Assembly: GCA_964451325.1 (NCBI GenBank)
Contig: CAYVHO010000006.1
Span: forward strand, 141,767-205,766
Source: JAADHI01 sp964451325
GTDB taxonomy: Bacteria > Nitrospirota > Nitrospiria > SBBL01 > JAADHI01
Length of the DNA: 64,000 nt
Direction: 5' to 3'
The notes below the pieces were generated by a model. That model saw nothing but the letters and a program-made list of their open reading frames with translations, was not told the origin of the DNA and did not search any database. Each line of letters begins with the position of its first letter. The first letter of the stretch is position 1. Positions 34,023 through 42,945 of the stretch are shown in pieces. The position numbers were made by a program, and so were the translations under genes.

Positions 34023-34838
34023 ATGTTGAAGCGTCTATCCCTCTTATTCATGTTTATGATTTTTTCCGGGTTTCTGCTTTCAAGCTGTTTTTTGAAGGTG
34101 CCCGTCGAACCCTCGCCGCTGGGCATGGTGCCTGTGTCTTCGGGCACGTTTATTCGTGGCAGTGATCGTGTGGATGAACATCAGCAGGGCAATGAGTTGG
34201 GTACCTTAAAACCGTGGTATCTGGATGAACATCCACAACATGAAAAGCATCTGCCGCTTTTTTACATTGATCGTTTCGAAGTCACCAATTCAGAATACAA
34301 ACAATTCATTGATGAAACAAAGGCCCGTCCGCCGGTCTATTTTTTTGGCCGAGGGATTCCCACGGGACGCGATCATTTCCCGGTAACGGATGTGAATTGG
34401 TATCAGGCCTTACGCTATTGTGAATGGCGCGGAAAACGGCTTCCGACAGAAGCAGAATGGGAAAAGGCCGCCCGTGGCCCGGATGGTCGTGAATTTCCCT
34501 GGGGCGCTGATTACGACAACAAAAAACTCAATGCAGGAGATTCGGGTTTTGGTGATATCGTTCAGGTGGGTTCCTTTCCCGAAGGGGAGAGTCCCTACGG
34601 GGCTTTTGATCTCTCAGGCAATGTCTGGGAGTGGACGGCAGATTGGTATCAGGCCTATCCTGGTGGCGACTACAAAACCGACCTCTTTGGCGAGAAACAA
34701 AAGGTCTTCAGAGGAGGCGGATGGGGTGGTGTTGGACACTATTCACTTCCGCTTTTTTATCGTGCTGCTTATCGGTCCTCTCTTACCCCGGAAGAATCCT
34801 ATGCCGATTTGGGTTTTCGCTGTGCGAAAACGCCTTAA
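34023..34838 (+). CDS. SUMF1-like (FGE-sulfatase domain) lipoprotein 1
   Basis: A 271-residue lipoprotein: lipobox FLLSSC with Cys22, then a formylglycine-generating-enzyme-like domain from about residue 35 to the end. Blocks include PLFYIDRFEVTNSEYKQFI, GKRLPTEAEWEKAARG, FPWG, SGNVWEWTADWY and DLGFRC. The copper-binding Cys pair of true FGE is absent (the equivalent stretch reads GHYSLPLFYRAAYRS), so it should not oxidise sulfatases and probably binds ligands or other proteins. It is about 60 percent identical by eye to the next gene. Confidence 0.88.
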   Translation: MLKRLSLLFMFMIFSGFLLSSCFLKVPVEPSPLGMVPVSSGTFIRGSDRVDEHQQGNELGTLKPWYLDEHPQHEKHLPLFYIDRFEVTNSEYKQFIDETKARPPVYFFGRGIPTGRDHFPVTDVNWYQALRYCEWRGKRLPTEAEWEKAARGPDGREFPWGADYDNKKLNAGDSGFGDIVQVGSFPEGESPYGAFDLSGNVWEWTADWYQAYPGGDYKTDLFGEKQKVFRGGGWGGVGHYSLPLFYRAAYRSSLTPEESYADLGFRCAKTP

Positions 34839-34947
34839 AAAAACGTTTATGATTCAATTAGCGGTTCTTTAGATACCCACTTCAAGTTCTTTTTTGATTT
34901 AAATTCAATATTTATAGGGCTAACTCAATTAAATTTGTGTTTTTTCC

Positions 34948-34976
34948 TTGACCGTAGATTTGTCATTTTGCATGAT
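34948..34976 (+). promoter_or_regulatory. promoter of SUMF1-like gene 2, leaderless
   Basis: TTGACC (34948-34953), a 17-nt spacer and CATGAT (34971-34976). The -10 box ends 6 nt before ATG 34983, so transcription should start at the ATG. Confidence 0.7.
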
Positions 34977-34982
34977 GCTTTT

Positions 34983-35855
34983 ATGGTGTTTATACGACTT
35001 CCTTCTTTATTGCTTCCTTGTGTGATTGGCTCAATGATTCTTTCCGCTTGTGCGCTGAAGCCCGCTCCTGTACGGGTACCACGTGGCATGGTTTCGGTCT
35101 CTGCGGGCCGATTTATTCGAGGGAGTAACCGTGTTGACGAATTCAAGCAGGCCAGTGAAATGGGGAGCAAGAAACCCTGGTATAAGGATGAATATCCGCA
35201 ACACGAAATATCACTCCCTCTTTTTTACATTGATCGACATGAAGTGACAAATGTCGAGTACAAATCTTTTATTGATGCCACACAATGGCGTTCCCCACCC
35301 CATTTTCCAGATCGAGAAATTCCAGATGGACGGGAGTATTTCCCCATCTCGCGGGTCAATTGGTATGAAGCAGAACGCTACTGTCGATGGAGAGGGAAGC
35401 GGCTTCCGAGTGAAGCCGAATGGGAGAAAGCCGCACGGGGTACAGATGGTCGGGAATTCCCTTGGGGAAATGACTTTGAGTTGATCAAGCAGAACGCAGA
35501 TGCGCCCAATTCTGAGGACATTGCAGTCGTGGGTAGCTTCAAAGAAGGCATGAGTCCTTATGGTGTGATGGACATGGCGGGAAATGTTTGGGAATGGACG
35601 AGTGATTGGTATGGTCCTTATCCCAATGGGACTTTCAAAAGTGCGTTATTTGGAGAAAAACAAAAGGTGTTTAAGGGAGGTGGGGGTGGGCGCGTCGGTC
35701 ATTATGCCTTACCACTTTTTTACCGGAGTGCCTATCGTTCATCCATTGCCCCGGAACAGTCTTTTGCTGATCTCGGCTTTCGTTGCGCTAAATCCCCGCC
35801 CACAGGGAGTGGCTTACAAAATACAGGCTCGGATCTAAAATCAGCGATCCCCTAG
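34983..35855 (+). CDS. SUMF1-like (FGE-sulfatase domain) lipoprotein 2
   Basis: A 290-residue paralogue of the preceding gene: MVFIRLPSLLLPCVIGSMI, lipobox ILSAC with Cys23, then the same domain (PLFYIDRHEVTNVEYKSFI, GKRLPSEAEWEKAARG, AGNVWEWTSDWY, DLGFRC). The catalytic Cys pair is again missing. It carries about 20 extra C-terminal residues. The frame is open further upstream, but those codons lie within the promoter, so ATG 34983 is preferred. Together with gene 1 it is a tandem duplication with separate leaderless promoters. Confidence 0.88.
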   Translation: MVFIRLPSLLLPCVIGSMILSACALKPAPVRVPRGMVSVSAGRFIRGSNRVDEFKQASEMGSKKPWYKDEYPQHEISLPLFYIDRHEVTNVEYKSFIDATQWRSPPHFPDREIPDGREYFPISRVNWYEAERYCRWRGKRLPSEAEWEKAARGTDGREFPWGNDFELIKQNADAPNSEDIAVVGSFKEGMSPYGVMDMAGNVWEWTSDWYGPYPNGTFKSALFGEKQKVFKGGGGGRVGHYALPLFYRSAYRSSIAPEQSFADLGFRCAKSPPTGSGLQNTGSDLKSAIP

Positions 35856-36304
35856 AAATCATGGGATGGTAGGGAGGCAATGCCCATCCAATACGTTTGG
35901 ATCACTTCAATAATATGCACAAAATCGTCAAATTTTACGGGTTTTTGGATATAGGTATTCGCTCCCAAGGCGTAGCAGGGCGCGATGTCTTCGTTGCGCT
36001 CGGAGGCGGTCAGTATGATGACGGGAATGGATTTTAAGTGCGGGGTATTTTTGATTCTTTTGAGGACCTCTAAGCCCTTCATTTTGGGTAGGTTGAGGTC
36101 GAGCAATATGAGTTCTGGTTGTGGAGAAATATCCGGCGGATGAAATTTTCCTCGGTGATTGAGATAGTCTAGTGCGTCCTGACCATAACGAACAACCACA
36201 AGTGTTGGCTCGGCGGCACCCATTGAAAAGGCGCGTTTCGCAATTTCTATGTCGTGCAGGTTATCCTCGACCAGCAATATCCGTATGTTTTTGAGTTGAA
36301 ACAT
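35852..36304 (-). CDS. Rcp1-type single-domain response regulator
   Basis: A 150-residue CheY-like receiver. The acidic pocket is Glu13/Asp14, the phosphoacceptor Asp69 is in LILLDLNLPK, and Thr99 (ILTAS) and Lys121 (IQKPV) complete the switch. The insertion before beta3 and the style of the motifs match Rcp1-like regulators paired with phytochrome-type kinases. No output domain is present, so it relays phosphate or acts by protein contacts. It starts 8 nt after the stop of the globin kinase gene and is its obvious partner. Confidence 0.92.
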   Translation of the reverse strand: MFQLKNIRILLVEDNLHDIEIAKRAFSMGAAEPTLVVVRYGQDALDYLNHRGKFHPPDISPQPELILLDLNLPKMKGLEVLKRIKNTPHLKSIPVIILTASERNEDIAPCYALGANTYIQKPVKFDDFVHIIEVIQTYWMGIASLPSHDF

Positions 36305-36312
36305 CTGAGTCC

Positions 36313-37626
36313 TTAATCTGAGCTTGGGTCATCATTCGGGTATTGTTGTGAGACCTCATCACTGAGCCACCTTGATTCTCTATAAAGGGTATTTTTGGGC
36401 AGTGTGAAATAAAATGTGCTGCCGACCCCTGCTTCGGATTTCAGCCAAATTTTCCCGCCAGTTTTTTCGACGATTTTTTTGCAGATGGCTAACCCGAGTC
36501 CTGTGCCCTCATATTCTCCGCGATGATGAAGTCGTTCAAAAGGGCGCATGATCTGTTGTTGATAAGCAGCTTCAATCCCGATGCCATTGTCTTTTATAGA
36601 AAACAGATAGAAATCGCCTTGCTCCTGGGCCACGATTTCGATGCAGGGTGGATTGTTTGTATTGAATTTGATGGCATTGGCGATGAGGTTTTTAAAAACC
36701 TGGGTAATTTGAATGGGATCGCAATACACAAGGGGCAGGGGTGAATCATTTGAAAAGACAACCTCTTTCTGATCAATGGAGAATTTGAGGTCATCTTTGA
36801 CCTGTTTCAACAAACATTTGATATCAATCTCGGCAAGGTTTGCTCCTTTTTGTGTAATGGAAGCCAGGGTTAAGAGATCTTGAATCAGTTCTTTCATCCG
36901 TGTGACCGATTCTTTTAAAAAATTCAAATAGCGCTTGCCTTGTGCATCCAGTAACTTGGGGTAGTCTTCGAGTAGAAAACTGGAAAAGGCTTCAATGCCG
37001 CGCAAGGGTTCTTTGAGGTCGTGAGAGAGCATACGCGTGAAATCGTCAATATCTTGTTTGCTATGATTCAGTTTTTCCGTCATTGCGAGATCGTTGCTGT
37101 GCATATAAGATTCTAAGGTAAGGACCATATCGATTCTGAAAATTTTCCGAAGGGCCTGATCTCGGGCCAATCCTCGGTCCGGTTCATTTAAGTAGGCTTT
37201 TGATATGAGGGTAGAAATGTAATTTTCATAGAAAGCGTAGAATTCCATATACACCTTGGGTTTGAGCCCGATGCGGTGATGTACTGCGCCGGTTTTAAGT
37301 CGTTGTTCAAAATAAGGTGCGTCAAACTTTCCCTCAAAAATTTCCACGAGATAGTTTTTTTGTGAAACCATGAGTCGATCAATCGCATCTTGGTTTTTGA
37401 GCAAAAGCCGGGTTTCTCGAAAGGAGAGCAGATGTTGATAAAAGGCGGCAACGATCTGCTCGGTATGACATTGGCCGAAGTCTCGCATTTCAGAAAGCAG
37501 TCGGATGTCATTTTTGTCAAATTCAACAAAATCCATCCGGCGCTGAATTTCCTGCATGTCGATGCCGATTTCATGCAGGAAGTGAAAACTGTCTACGGAT
37601 TCTTTGTCTCCTGTCCTATTTCTCAA
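36313..37626 (-). CDS. globin-coupled sensor histidine kinase
   Basis: 437 residues in the readable frame. Residues 15-180 form a protoglobin-type haem sensor: the proximal His is His116 in HHRIGLKPKVYMEFY. A short coil leads to HisKA with phospho-His202 in LSHDLKEPLRGI, then HATPase_c with NLIANAIKFN, DNGIGI and GTGLGLAI. Such kinases sense O2, NO or CO. No transmembrane helix is present. The only in-frame start is TTG 37626 without a ribosome site; a strong GGAGGAG serves ATG 37651 in a frame offset by one base, so a homopolymer indel near 37625-37628 may hide the true N-terminus. Confidence 0.9.
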   Translation of the reverse strand: MRNRTGDKESVDSFHFLHEIGIDMQEIQRRMDFVEFDKNDIRLLSEMRDFGQCHTEQIVAAFYQHLLSFRETRLLLKNQDAIDRLMVSQKNYLVEIFEGKFDAPYFEQRLKTGAVHHRIGLKPKVYMEFYAFYENYISTLISKAYLNEPDRGLARDQALRKIFRIDMVLTLESYMHSNDLAMTEKLNHSKQDIDDFTRMLSHDLKEPLRGIEAFSSFLLEDYPKLLDAQGKRYLNFLKESVTRMKELIQDLLTLASITQKGANLAEIDIKCLLKQVKDDLKFSIDQKEVVFSNDSPLPLVYCDPIQITQVFKNLIANAIKFNTNNPPCIEIVAQEQGDFYLFSIKDNGIGIEAAYQQQIMRPFERLHHRGEYEGTGLGLAICKKIVEKTGGKIWLKSEAGVGSTFYFTLPKNTLYRESRWLSDEVSQQYPNDDPSSD

Positions 37627-37651
37627 AATCTGCCTCGTATCGGTTTTCCAT
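37616..37651 (-). other. 11-codon ORF with strong ribosome site overlapping the kinase start
   Basis: ATG 37651 is preceded at 9 nt by GGAGGAG (37667-37661) and reads MENRYEADFEK before TAG at 37618-37616. Removing one T from the TTTT run at 37625-37628 would fuse it in frame to the kinase. It is either the true start seen through an indel or a leader peptide that couples translation. Confidence 0.55.
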
Positions 37652-37697
37652 GTTTATGCGCTCCTCCGTGTAATCCTTGGTTTGAGAACCCTGGGGT

Positions 37698-37726
37698 TTG
37701 ACAGTTTCGGGACGCGCCATTATAAT
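37698..37726 (+). promoter_or_regulatory. perfect consensus promoter of the LuxR-type regulator
   Basis: TTGACA (37698-37703), exactly 17 nt, TATAAT (37721-37726). It lies in the divergent region opposite the globin kinase gene. Confidence 0.85.
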
Positions 37727-37767
37727 CTAATCTCCCTTCACAGTGAAGTCCCTTTTTAGAGGATCTA

Positions 37768-38433
37768 ATGGATTATTCTGAAATCCAGATCTTGTTGGTG
37801 GAAGACAGTCTGCAAGATATTGTCATCATCCAGAGATCTCTCAAAAAACAACGTTTACAAAACACCTTGCATTTGGCACGGGACGGCCGTGAAGCGCTTA
37901 AACTCTTGAATGTCCATTTCGGGAAAATTGGGGTCTTGCTTCTCGATATTCATCTACCCAAAATGGGAGGTATGGAAGTTTTGAAACATGCCAAGGCGCT
38001 TGATTCTGAAATTGTCGTGATCATGATGACTGGGAAGGCATCCGTGGAAACAGCCGTCCAGTCTTTACGCCGAGAAGGTGCATTTGATTATCTTGAAAAA
38101 TCAAAGGATGACCTGCCGCAGTTACTTGAGGCAGTGCATTTAGCCCTCAAAAAACGTGTGCTTTCTTTGAAAACCCACTGGACACTTGAGAGCGAATCTG
38201 GAAGCTGTATGATCGATATGACTGAAATTGAAAGACGTCACCATCTCTCAAAACGTGAATTGGATGTGGTGAAATGTCTCTGTCAGGGAGATACGAACCG
38301 TGAGATTGCCGAAAAACTATTTATCAGCGAACTCACGGTCAAGGTACATTTGAAAAAAATCTATGAAAAAATGAATGTGCACAACCGCACAAGCCTCTCC
38401 TCAAAAGTTCTTGCAAGCGCGATCACGCGCTAA
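37768..38433 (+). CDS. NarL/LuxR-type response regulator
   Basis: 221 residues: receiver domain 1-125 with Glu12/Asp13, phosphoacceptor Asp60 (LLLDIHLPK) and MMTGKAS, then a LuxR-type helix-turn-helix at about 155-220 (LSKRELDVVKCLCQGDTNRE, then LTVKVHLKKIYEKMNVHNRT). It is a DNA-binding transcription regulator. It is divergent from the globin kinase and its Rcp1-like partner, so it may be the transcriptional output of the same pathway. GAGGATCTA precedes ATG 37768. Confidence 0.94.
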   Translation: MDYSEIQILLVEDSLQDIVIIQRSLKKQRLQNTLHLARDGREALKLLNVHFGKIGVLLLDIHLPKMGGMEVLKHAKALDSEIVVIMMTGKASVETAVQSLRREGAFDYLEKSKDDLPQLLEAVHLALKKRVLSLKTHWTLESESGSCMIDMTEIERRHHLSKRELDVVKCLCQGDTNREIAEKLFISELTVKVHLKKIYEKMNVHNRTSLSSKVLASAITR

Positions 38434-38495
38434 TTTCACCTCGAAAAAACGGTTCATGACTTGATCAGAGCTTCCTTAAAAAGACAGAAAAGCGA

Positions 38496-38687
38496 TCAAG
38501 AAATTCTTGCGACGGTATTACATCCGCGAAAAATTTTCTTAATGTAATAACTGGGGTGCTCTCGGTTAGAGATCACAACGCTATCCACAACATCTCCGCA
38601 GTGCACACAGCGAGAGATATCAAGTCCTCCTTGATTCGTAAAGATTTGCTCATAAACCATCATGCCACTACATCTGGGACATTGCAT
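38496..38687 (-). CDS. small zinc-ribbon protein
   Basis: A 63-residue protein with two CxxC knuckles, CPRC (residues 3-6) and CVHC (27-30), which should bind one Zn. The short segment between them (MMVYEQIF, NQGGLDISR) is typical of tiny zinc-ribbon proteins found next to regulators. The C-terminal half has a YYIKKIF stretch and a final CNTVARIS. No function is known. It faces the response regulator gene convergently. Confidence 0.7.
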   Translation of the reverse strand: MQCPRCSGMMVYEQIFTNQGGLDISRCVHCGDVVDSVVISNREHPSYYIKKIFRGCNTVARIS

Positions 38688-38964
38688 ACGATAAACCCCC
38701 TTTTTTTTGAAGTGATGATCGTACCCTTCCTTCTTGTTTGAAGAACATTCTAAACATCGTTCCGTATTAAAAGGTTGGTGTCGCGTTTACCTGGGCAAAA
38801 CAAAGAACTTAGGATCAACTGTTGCCTATATAACAAGAGTTCATAGAAAATCACAATGCCCCAAAAGGGGTATTTTAGTAATTTAGAAAGGTCTGATCAG
38901 AGCCCTGATTCAGCCTAGATTGAATCAGAGCTTCTTTTAAGATACGTGCAGAGGAGGGTTTTTT
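38688..38964. other. non-coding gap with weak hairpins
   Basis: A 277-bp gap between the zinc-ribbon gene and the RND gene. CTGATTCA/TGAATCAG (about 38908-38930) could form a stem near the RND 3' end, and CCCC-AAAA-GGGG lies near 38863; neither has a good T-run. I see no gene. Confidence 0.5.
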
Positions 38965-41900
38965 TTAAGATTTCCTGCTGACTTTAATGAGGTCATCGCT
39001 AATGGCAAAAAGTGCGGGTACGAGAAAGAGGGTTAGTGTGGTGGCAAAAAGTAATCCCCAGACAATGGAAATGGCCATGGGCGCAAGATAGCCCGCCTGC
39101 CCTTTGGTTTGAAAAGAAAGGGTAAGCAAGCCTAGAGTCGTGGTAAGCGTGGTGAGCAAGATAGGACGCATCCGCGCACGTCCGGACATAATAATGGAAC
39201 GCCAGCGCCGCATGCCCTTTGCACGCCCGTGATTGATAAAATCCACGAGGAGCAAGGAGTCATTGACGACAATACCCGACAGCGCCACCATGCCGATGAG
39301 CGAGAGCAGGCTCAGGGCCTGATCCATGACAAAGTGTCCTATGATGACACCGATGATGCCAAAGGGCACGGCGAACATGACAACAAAGGGCTGAAGAAAT
39401 GATTTAAACAAGCCGCCCAAAATCATGTAAATAATTAAGGCGGTAATGGTATAGGCTTGCAGCAAAGAGGTGACAGATTTTCTCTGTTCCTCAGTCTCTC
39501 CTCCAAATTCAAAATTATTGCCGGGGTAGCGTGTGCCGAAGTCACTGAAATGTTGGTTGATTTGCTCCGTGACACGTCGAGAAGTTGTGATTTTAGTGTC
39601 TACATCTGCAGATACCGTAATGGTACGGCGATGGTCTTTTCGGTTGATGCTGTTGACGCCCTCAAAAATGGTGGCCTTGGCCACACTTTTTAAAGGCACC
39701 AAGTCTCCTGTGGCATTTTTTATCTTAAGTTGTTCGAGGTAGCGATAGTCGCTGCGGTAGGGTTCTGCAAATTTCACAATCAGGTCGATGGTTTCATCTC
39801 CCCACCGAATCTGTGTTGCTTCTTCTCCGTTGATGGAAGCCCGAAGGGCCTCGGCGATTGTGGCGGTATCCAAACCGTAGAGCGCGGCTTTGGCTTGATC
39901 GACACGAAATTGTAACTCCCGTTTTCCACGTGAATAGTCGTCTCGAATATCAAAAACGCCGTCGAGGCTGTCTAAGAAATCCTGCATCTCATCCGCACGG
40001 AGCCGCAGTTGATTGAGATCCTCTCCTCTGACCTTGACTTCGATTGCCGCACCGACCGGGGGGCCGCCTTCGAGTGCCGTTATTTTTAATGCGCTTAAGC
40101 CCAGCAAACCGACGACTTTATCGCGCATGTTTTGAAGGGTGTCGTAACCGTTTTTGCGACCGGGTTGCTCAAAATCGGCAAGCTCCACATAAACCTGCCC
40201 TAAATGACTCCCGGTTTTAATGCGTCCGGTTTCGGGGTCCATTTGTCGTCCAGAGAAAGAGACAATGGCATTTATTTCTTCAGAAGGGAGGGTTTCTGCA
40301 AGTTTTTCAACTTCGGCCACGCGTCGGGTTGTTTCTCCCAGTTTTGTGCCTGTGGGTGTTTCGAGCATGATCATGAATCCCGGAATATCTTTTGTGCCAA
40401 AAAGCACAAATTTTTGAAAATAATAAGCCGTACCCACAAGACCCACCGTCACTAAAAGAACCATTGTCACCACGATATATCGCCATCTCAAGACAAAGAG
40501 CAGGGCCCTTTGGTAGATGCCTTGAAAACGTAGAAACCAAAGCGCTTCACGTTTTCCCCCTGTGGAAGATTTCTTGGGCCTATGTGCAAAATCGGCCAGA
40601 TGTGAGGGTAAAATAATGAGGGCTTCCAAGAGCGAGATCACAAGAATAATGCTCACGACGATGGGAATGACTTTCATGAATTTCCCCAAAATACCTGTCA
40701 TCATCATCATTGGAATAAACGCTGCCACGGTGGTGGCAACGGTTGCGAGTACGGGCAGCACGACTTGGTTGGTGCCCAAAATCGCAGCTTGCACAGGGGA
40801 ATACCCCATCATCAGATGTCGATAGACATTTTCTGTCACGATAATGGCATCATCCACAACAAGGCCTAAGACCAGGATCAGTGCGAAGAGAGAGAGCATG
40901 TTGACTGTTTGTCCAAAAAGCGGCATGGCAAGGTATCCGCCCAAAAATGAAGCGGGAATGCCGATGGCCGTCCAGAGGGCCATGCGCCAGTTTAAAAAAG
41001 TAAAAAGCGTGAGGCAAACCAGTGTGAAGCCAATAGCCCCGTTGATATAGAGGGTTTTAAGACGGGATTGAATCCAAGTCGCACTGTTCTGCGTGAGGCT
41101 GAATGTCAGTGTTTCGGGCATGCCAGCTTGCATCTCTGCAATGGTAAGTTCGATTTCTTTCATAATGGTGATGGCGTCACCTTTGGCACGTTTGGTGACA
41201 TTGAGTGTGATGGCGCGTTCGCCATTGATGCGATCTACTCCCTTTTCTTCTTCGTAGGTAAGCCTTGCGCTCCCGATATCACGCAGCCGCAAGTGGCGTC
41301 CACCTGGGTGTTTACGGATAATCATATTTTTCACATCCGCAATGGTTTTAAATTCTCCGACGGTGCGAAGCAGGAGTTCTTCCTTTTCTCCTTTAAGTCC
41401 ACCCCCTGCGAGGTCTAAATTGCGGGTTTTGAGGGCCAGTAATATTTCGCGAATACCAATACCCAAGGCGTACATGCGGTCAGGGTCGAGTTCGATCCAA
41501 ATTTCCTGATCGCGATAGCCGCCCAGGATCACGGAGCCGACGCCTTCGATTAAGCCAATGCGGTCTTCAAGTTCATCCGCTATATTTCGTAATACTTTTT
41601 CGGGCTGGGGTCCACTGACACCCACAAATACAATGGGGGCTTCAAATTCGATTTCGACAACGATGGGATCATCGGCTTTTTTCGGCAGGTTATTGATGCG
41701 TTCAATATGGGAACGGGCATCCTGCGCAACATCTTTCATGTCGCGACCTTCTTCTAATTCCAACTCAATCATGGAAATTCCTTCAAGTGAGCTGGATTCA
41801 ATATGGGCGATGCCTTTGAGTCCTTTGAGTGCTTTTTCGATGGGGATGGTGAGCTGTTTTTCGATTTCTTCGGGTGAGACCCCGGCAAAGGTCGTGGTGA

Positions 41901-42039
41901 TGGCCACCCGGTCGATGGAGACAATGGGAAACACCTCGCGCGGCATACTGCGAAAACCGATGAAGCCTCCAATGATCATGACCAGCAGGAGCAAATTGAC
42001 GGGTACACGATTATTGATTGAATGTTCAGCGAAGCGCAT
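38965..42039 (-). CDS. RND-family efflux permease (AcrB/HAE-like)
   Basis: 1024 residues with the RND duplication: TM1 near residues 13-30, a large periplasmic loop, TM2-6, and the same again. VSPEEIEKQLTIPIEKALKG in the first porter domain is typical. The proton-relay Asp pair is in LGLVVDDAIIVTENVYRHL. It exports hydrophobic or amphipathic compounds, driven by protons, and normally needs a membrane-fusion protein and a TolC-like channel, neither of which is encoded next to it. It is transcribed alone. Confidence 0.94.
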   Translation of the reverse strand: MRFAEHSINNRVPVNLLLLVMIIGGFIGFRSMPREVFPIVSIDRVAITTTFAGVSPEEIEKQLTIPIEKALKGLKGIAHIESSSLEGISMIELELEEGRDMKDVAQDARSHIERINNLPKKADDPIVVEIEFEAPIVFVGVSGPQPEKVLRNIADELEDRIGLIEGVGSVILGGYRDQEIWIELDPDRMYALGIGIREILLALKTRNLDLAGGGLKGEKEELLLRTVGEFKTIADVKNMIIRKHPGGRHLRLRDIGSARLTYEEEKGVDRINGERAITLNVTKRAKGDAITIMKEIELTIAEMQAGMPETLTFSLTQNSATWIQSRLKTLYINGAIGFTLVCLTLFTFLNWRMALWTAIGIPASFLGGYLAMPLFGQTVNMLSLFALILVLGLVVDDAIIVTENVYRHLMMGYSPVQAAILGTNQVVLPVLATVATTVAAFIPMMMMTGILGKFMKVIPIVVSIILVISLLEALIILPSHLADFAHRPKKSSTGGKREALWFLRFQGIYQRALLFVLRWRYIVVTMVLLVTVGLVGTAYYFQKFVLFGTKDIPGFMIMLETPTGTKLGETTRRVAEVEKLAETLPSEEINAIVSFSGRQMDPETGRIKTGSHLGQVYVELADFEQPGRKNGYDTLQNMRDKVVGLLGLSALKITALEGGPPVGAAIEVKVRGEDLNQLRLRADEMQDFLDSLDGVFDIRDDYSRGKRELQFRVDQAKAALYGLDTATIAEALRASINGEEATQIRWGDETIDLIVKFAEPYRSDYRYLEQLKIKNATGDLVPLKSVAKATIFEGVNSINRKDHRRTITVSADVDTKITTSRRVTEQINQHFSDFGTRYPGNNFEFGGETEEQRKSVTSLLQAYTITALIIYMILGGLFKSFLQPFVVMFAVPFGIIGVIIGHFVMDQALSLLSLIGMVALSGIVVNDSLLLVDFINHGRAKGMRRWRSIIMSGRARMRPILLTTLTTTLGLLTLSFQTKGQAGYLAPMAISIVWGLLFATTLTLFLVPALFAISDDLIKVSRKS

Positions 42040-42231
42040 ACGGGTTCTCTAAATAGGGGTGATTTTCTTGCGGGGCTTTTTAGGCGACCTATTTTGATCT
42101 TGTTTTGAAATTGCAATATGGTAGCAGATGCGTGAGTGATCTTGCTAATGCCCCGTTCCCTCGGTTAAACTCGCGCTCAACTTTGTGCGAAATGCTGATG
42201 TTCCCGGCCTTTGATGGAGTACTTCTTTAAA

Positions 42232-42912
42232 ATGAGCCGTTTTGATTTAGCGCGTCGCCGCATGGTCGAGGGCCAATTGATGTCGCGCGGTATCCGGGAC
42301 AAACGCGTCTTAGACGCCATGCAAAAGGTTCCCCGTCATCTTTTTGTTGAGGAGGCTTTACAGGATCAGGCCTACGGAGACCATGCCTTGCCCATCGGGG
42401 AACGGCAGACCATTTCCCAGGCCTACATGGTGGCACGCATGACGGAGGCCTTGAGTCTAAATGGTTCGGAAAAGGTGCTGGAAATCGGGACGGGTTCTGG
42501 TTACCAATGCGCCGTACTTGCGGAACTTGCTCGGCAGGTGCATTCTCTGGAGCGCATTGATATTTTCATCGAAAAGGCAAAGACGCGCATGGCAGATTTG
42601 GGTTATGAGCATGTTTGCATCCGATGTGCTGATGGGACGGTCGGTTTGAAATCAGAGGCCCCTTTTGATGCGATACTCGTTGCAGCAGGTGCGCCGGAGC
42701 TTCCTCATGCGCTTGTCGCCCAGCTTGCAATGGGGGGGCGTTTGGTGATTCCCATTGGGGATCGTGTCTCACAAGTCCTCAAAAAAATCGTCAAAGAAAA
42801 AGCCGGCATTACTGAGACATCGCTCACCCCCTGTACCTTTGTCCCCTTGGTGGGAGCGGCAGGCTGGCAGTATGGAAAAGGCGAATCGGGAGATAAACCG
42901 GACATTTTTTAA
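42232..42912 (+). CDS. pcm: protein-L-isoaspartate O-methyltransferase
   Basis: A 226-residue SAM-dependent repair enzyme that methylates isoaspartyl residues. N-terminal RRRMVEGQLMSRGIRD, QDQAYGDHALPIGERQTISQ and the SAM site VLEIGTGSGYQCAVLAELA are all as expected. The C-terminal VPLVGAAGW is conserved. ATG 42232 is preferred because GGAG lies 12 nt upstream and other Pcm proteins begin near here; ATG 42214 is an in-frame alternative. cysS follows after 33 nt. Confidence 0.94.
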   Translation: MSRFDLARRRMVEGQLMSRGIRDKRVLDAMQKVPRHLFVEEALQDQAYGDHALPIGERQTISQAYMVARMTEALSLNGSEKVLEIGTGSGYQCAVLAELARQVHSLERIDIFIEKAKTRMADLGYEHVCIRCADGTVGLKSEAPFDAILVAAGAPELPHALVAQLAMGGRLVIPIGDRVSQVLKKIVKEKAGITETSLTPCTFVPLVGAAGWQYGKGESGDKPDIF

Positions 42913-42945
42913 TGCCAATTTTCAAGTGAAAATAACGAGAAACTG

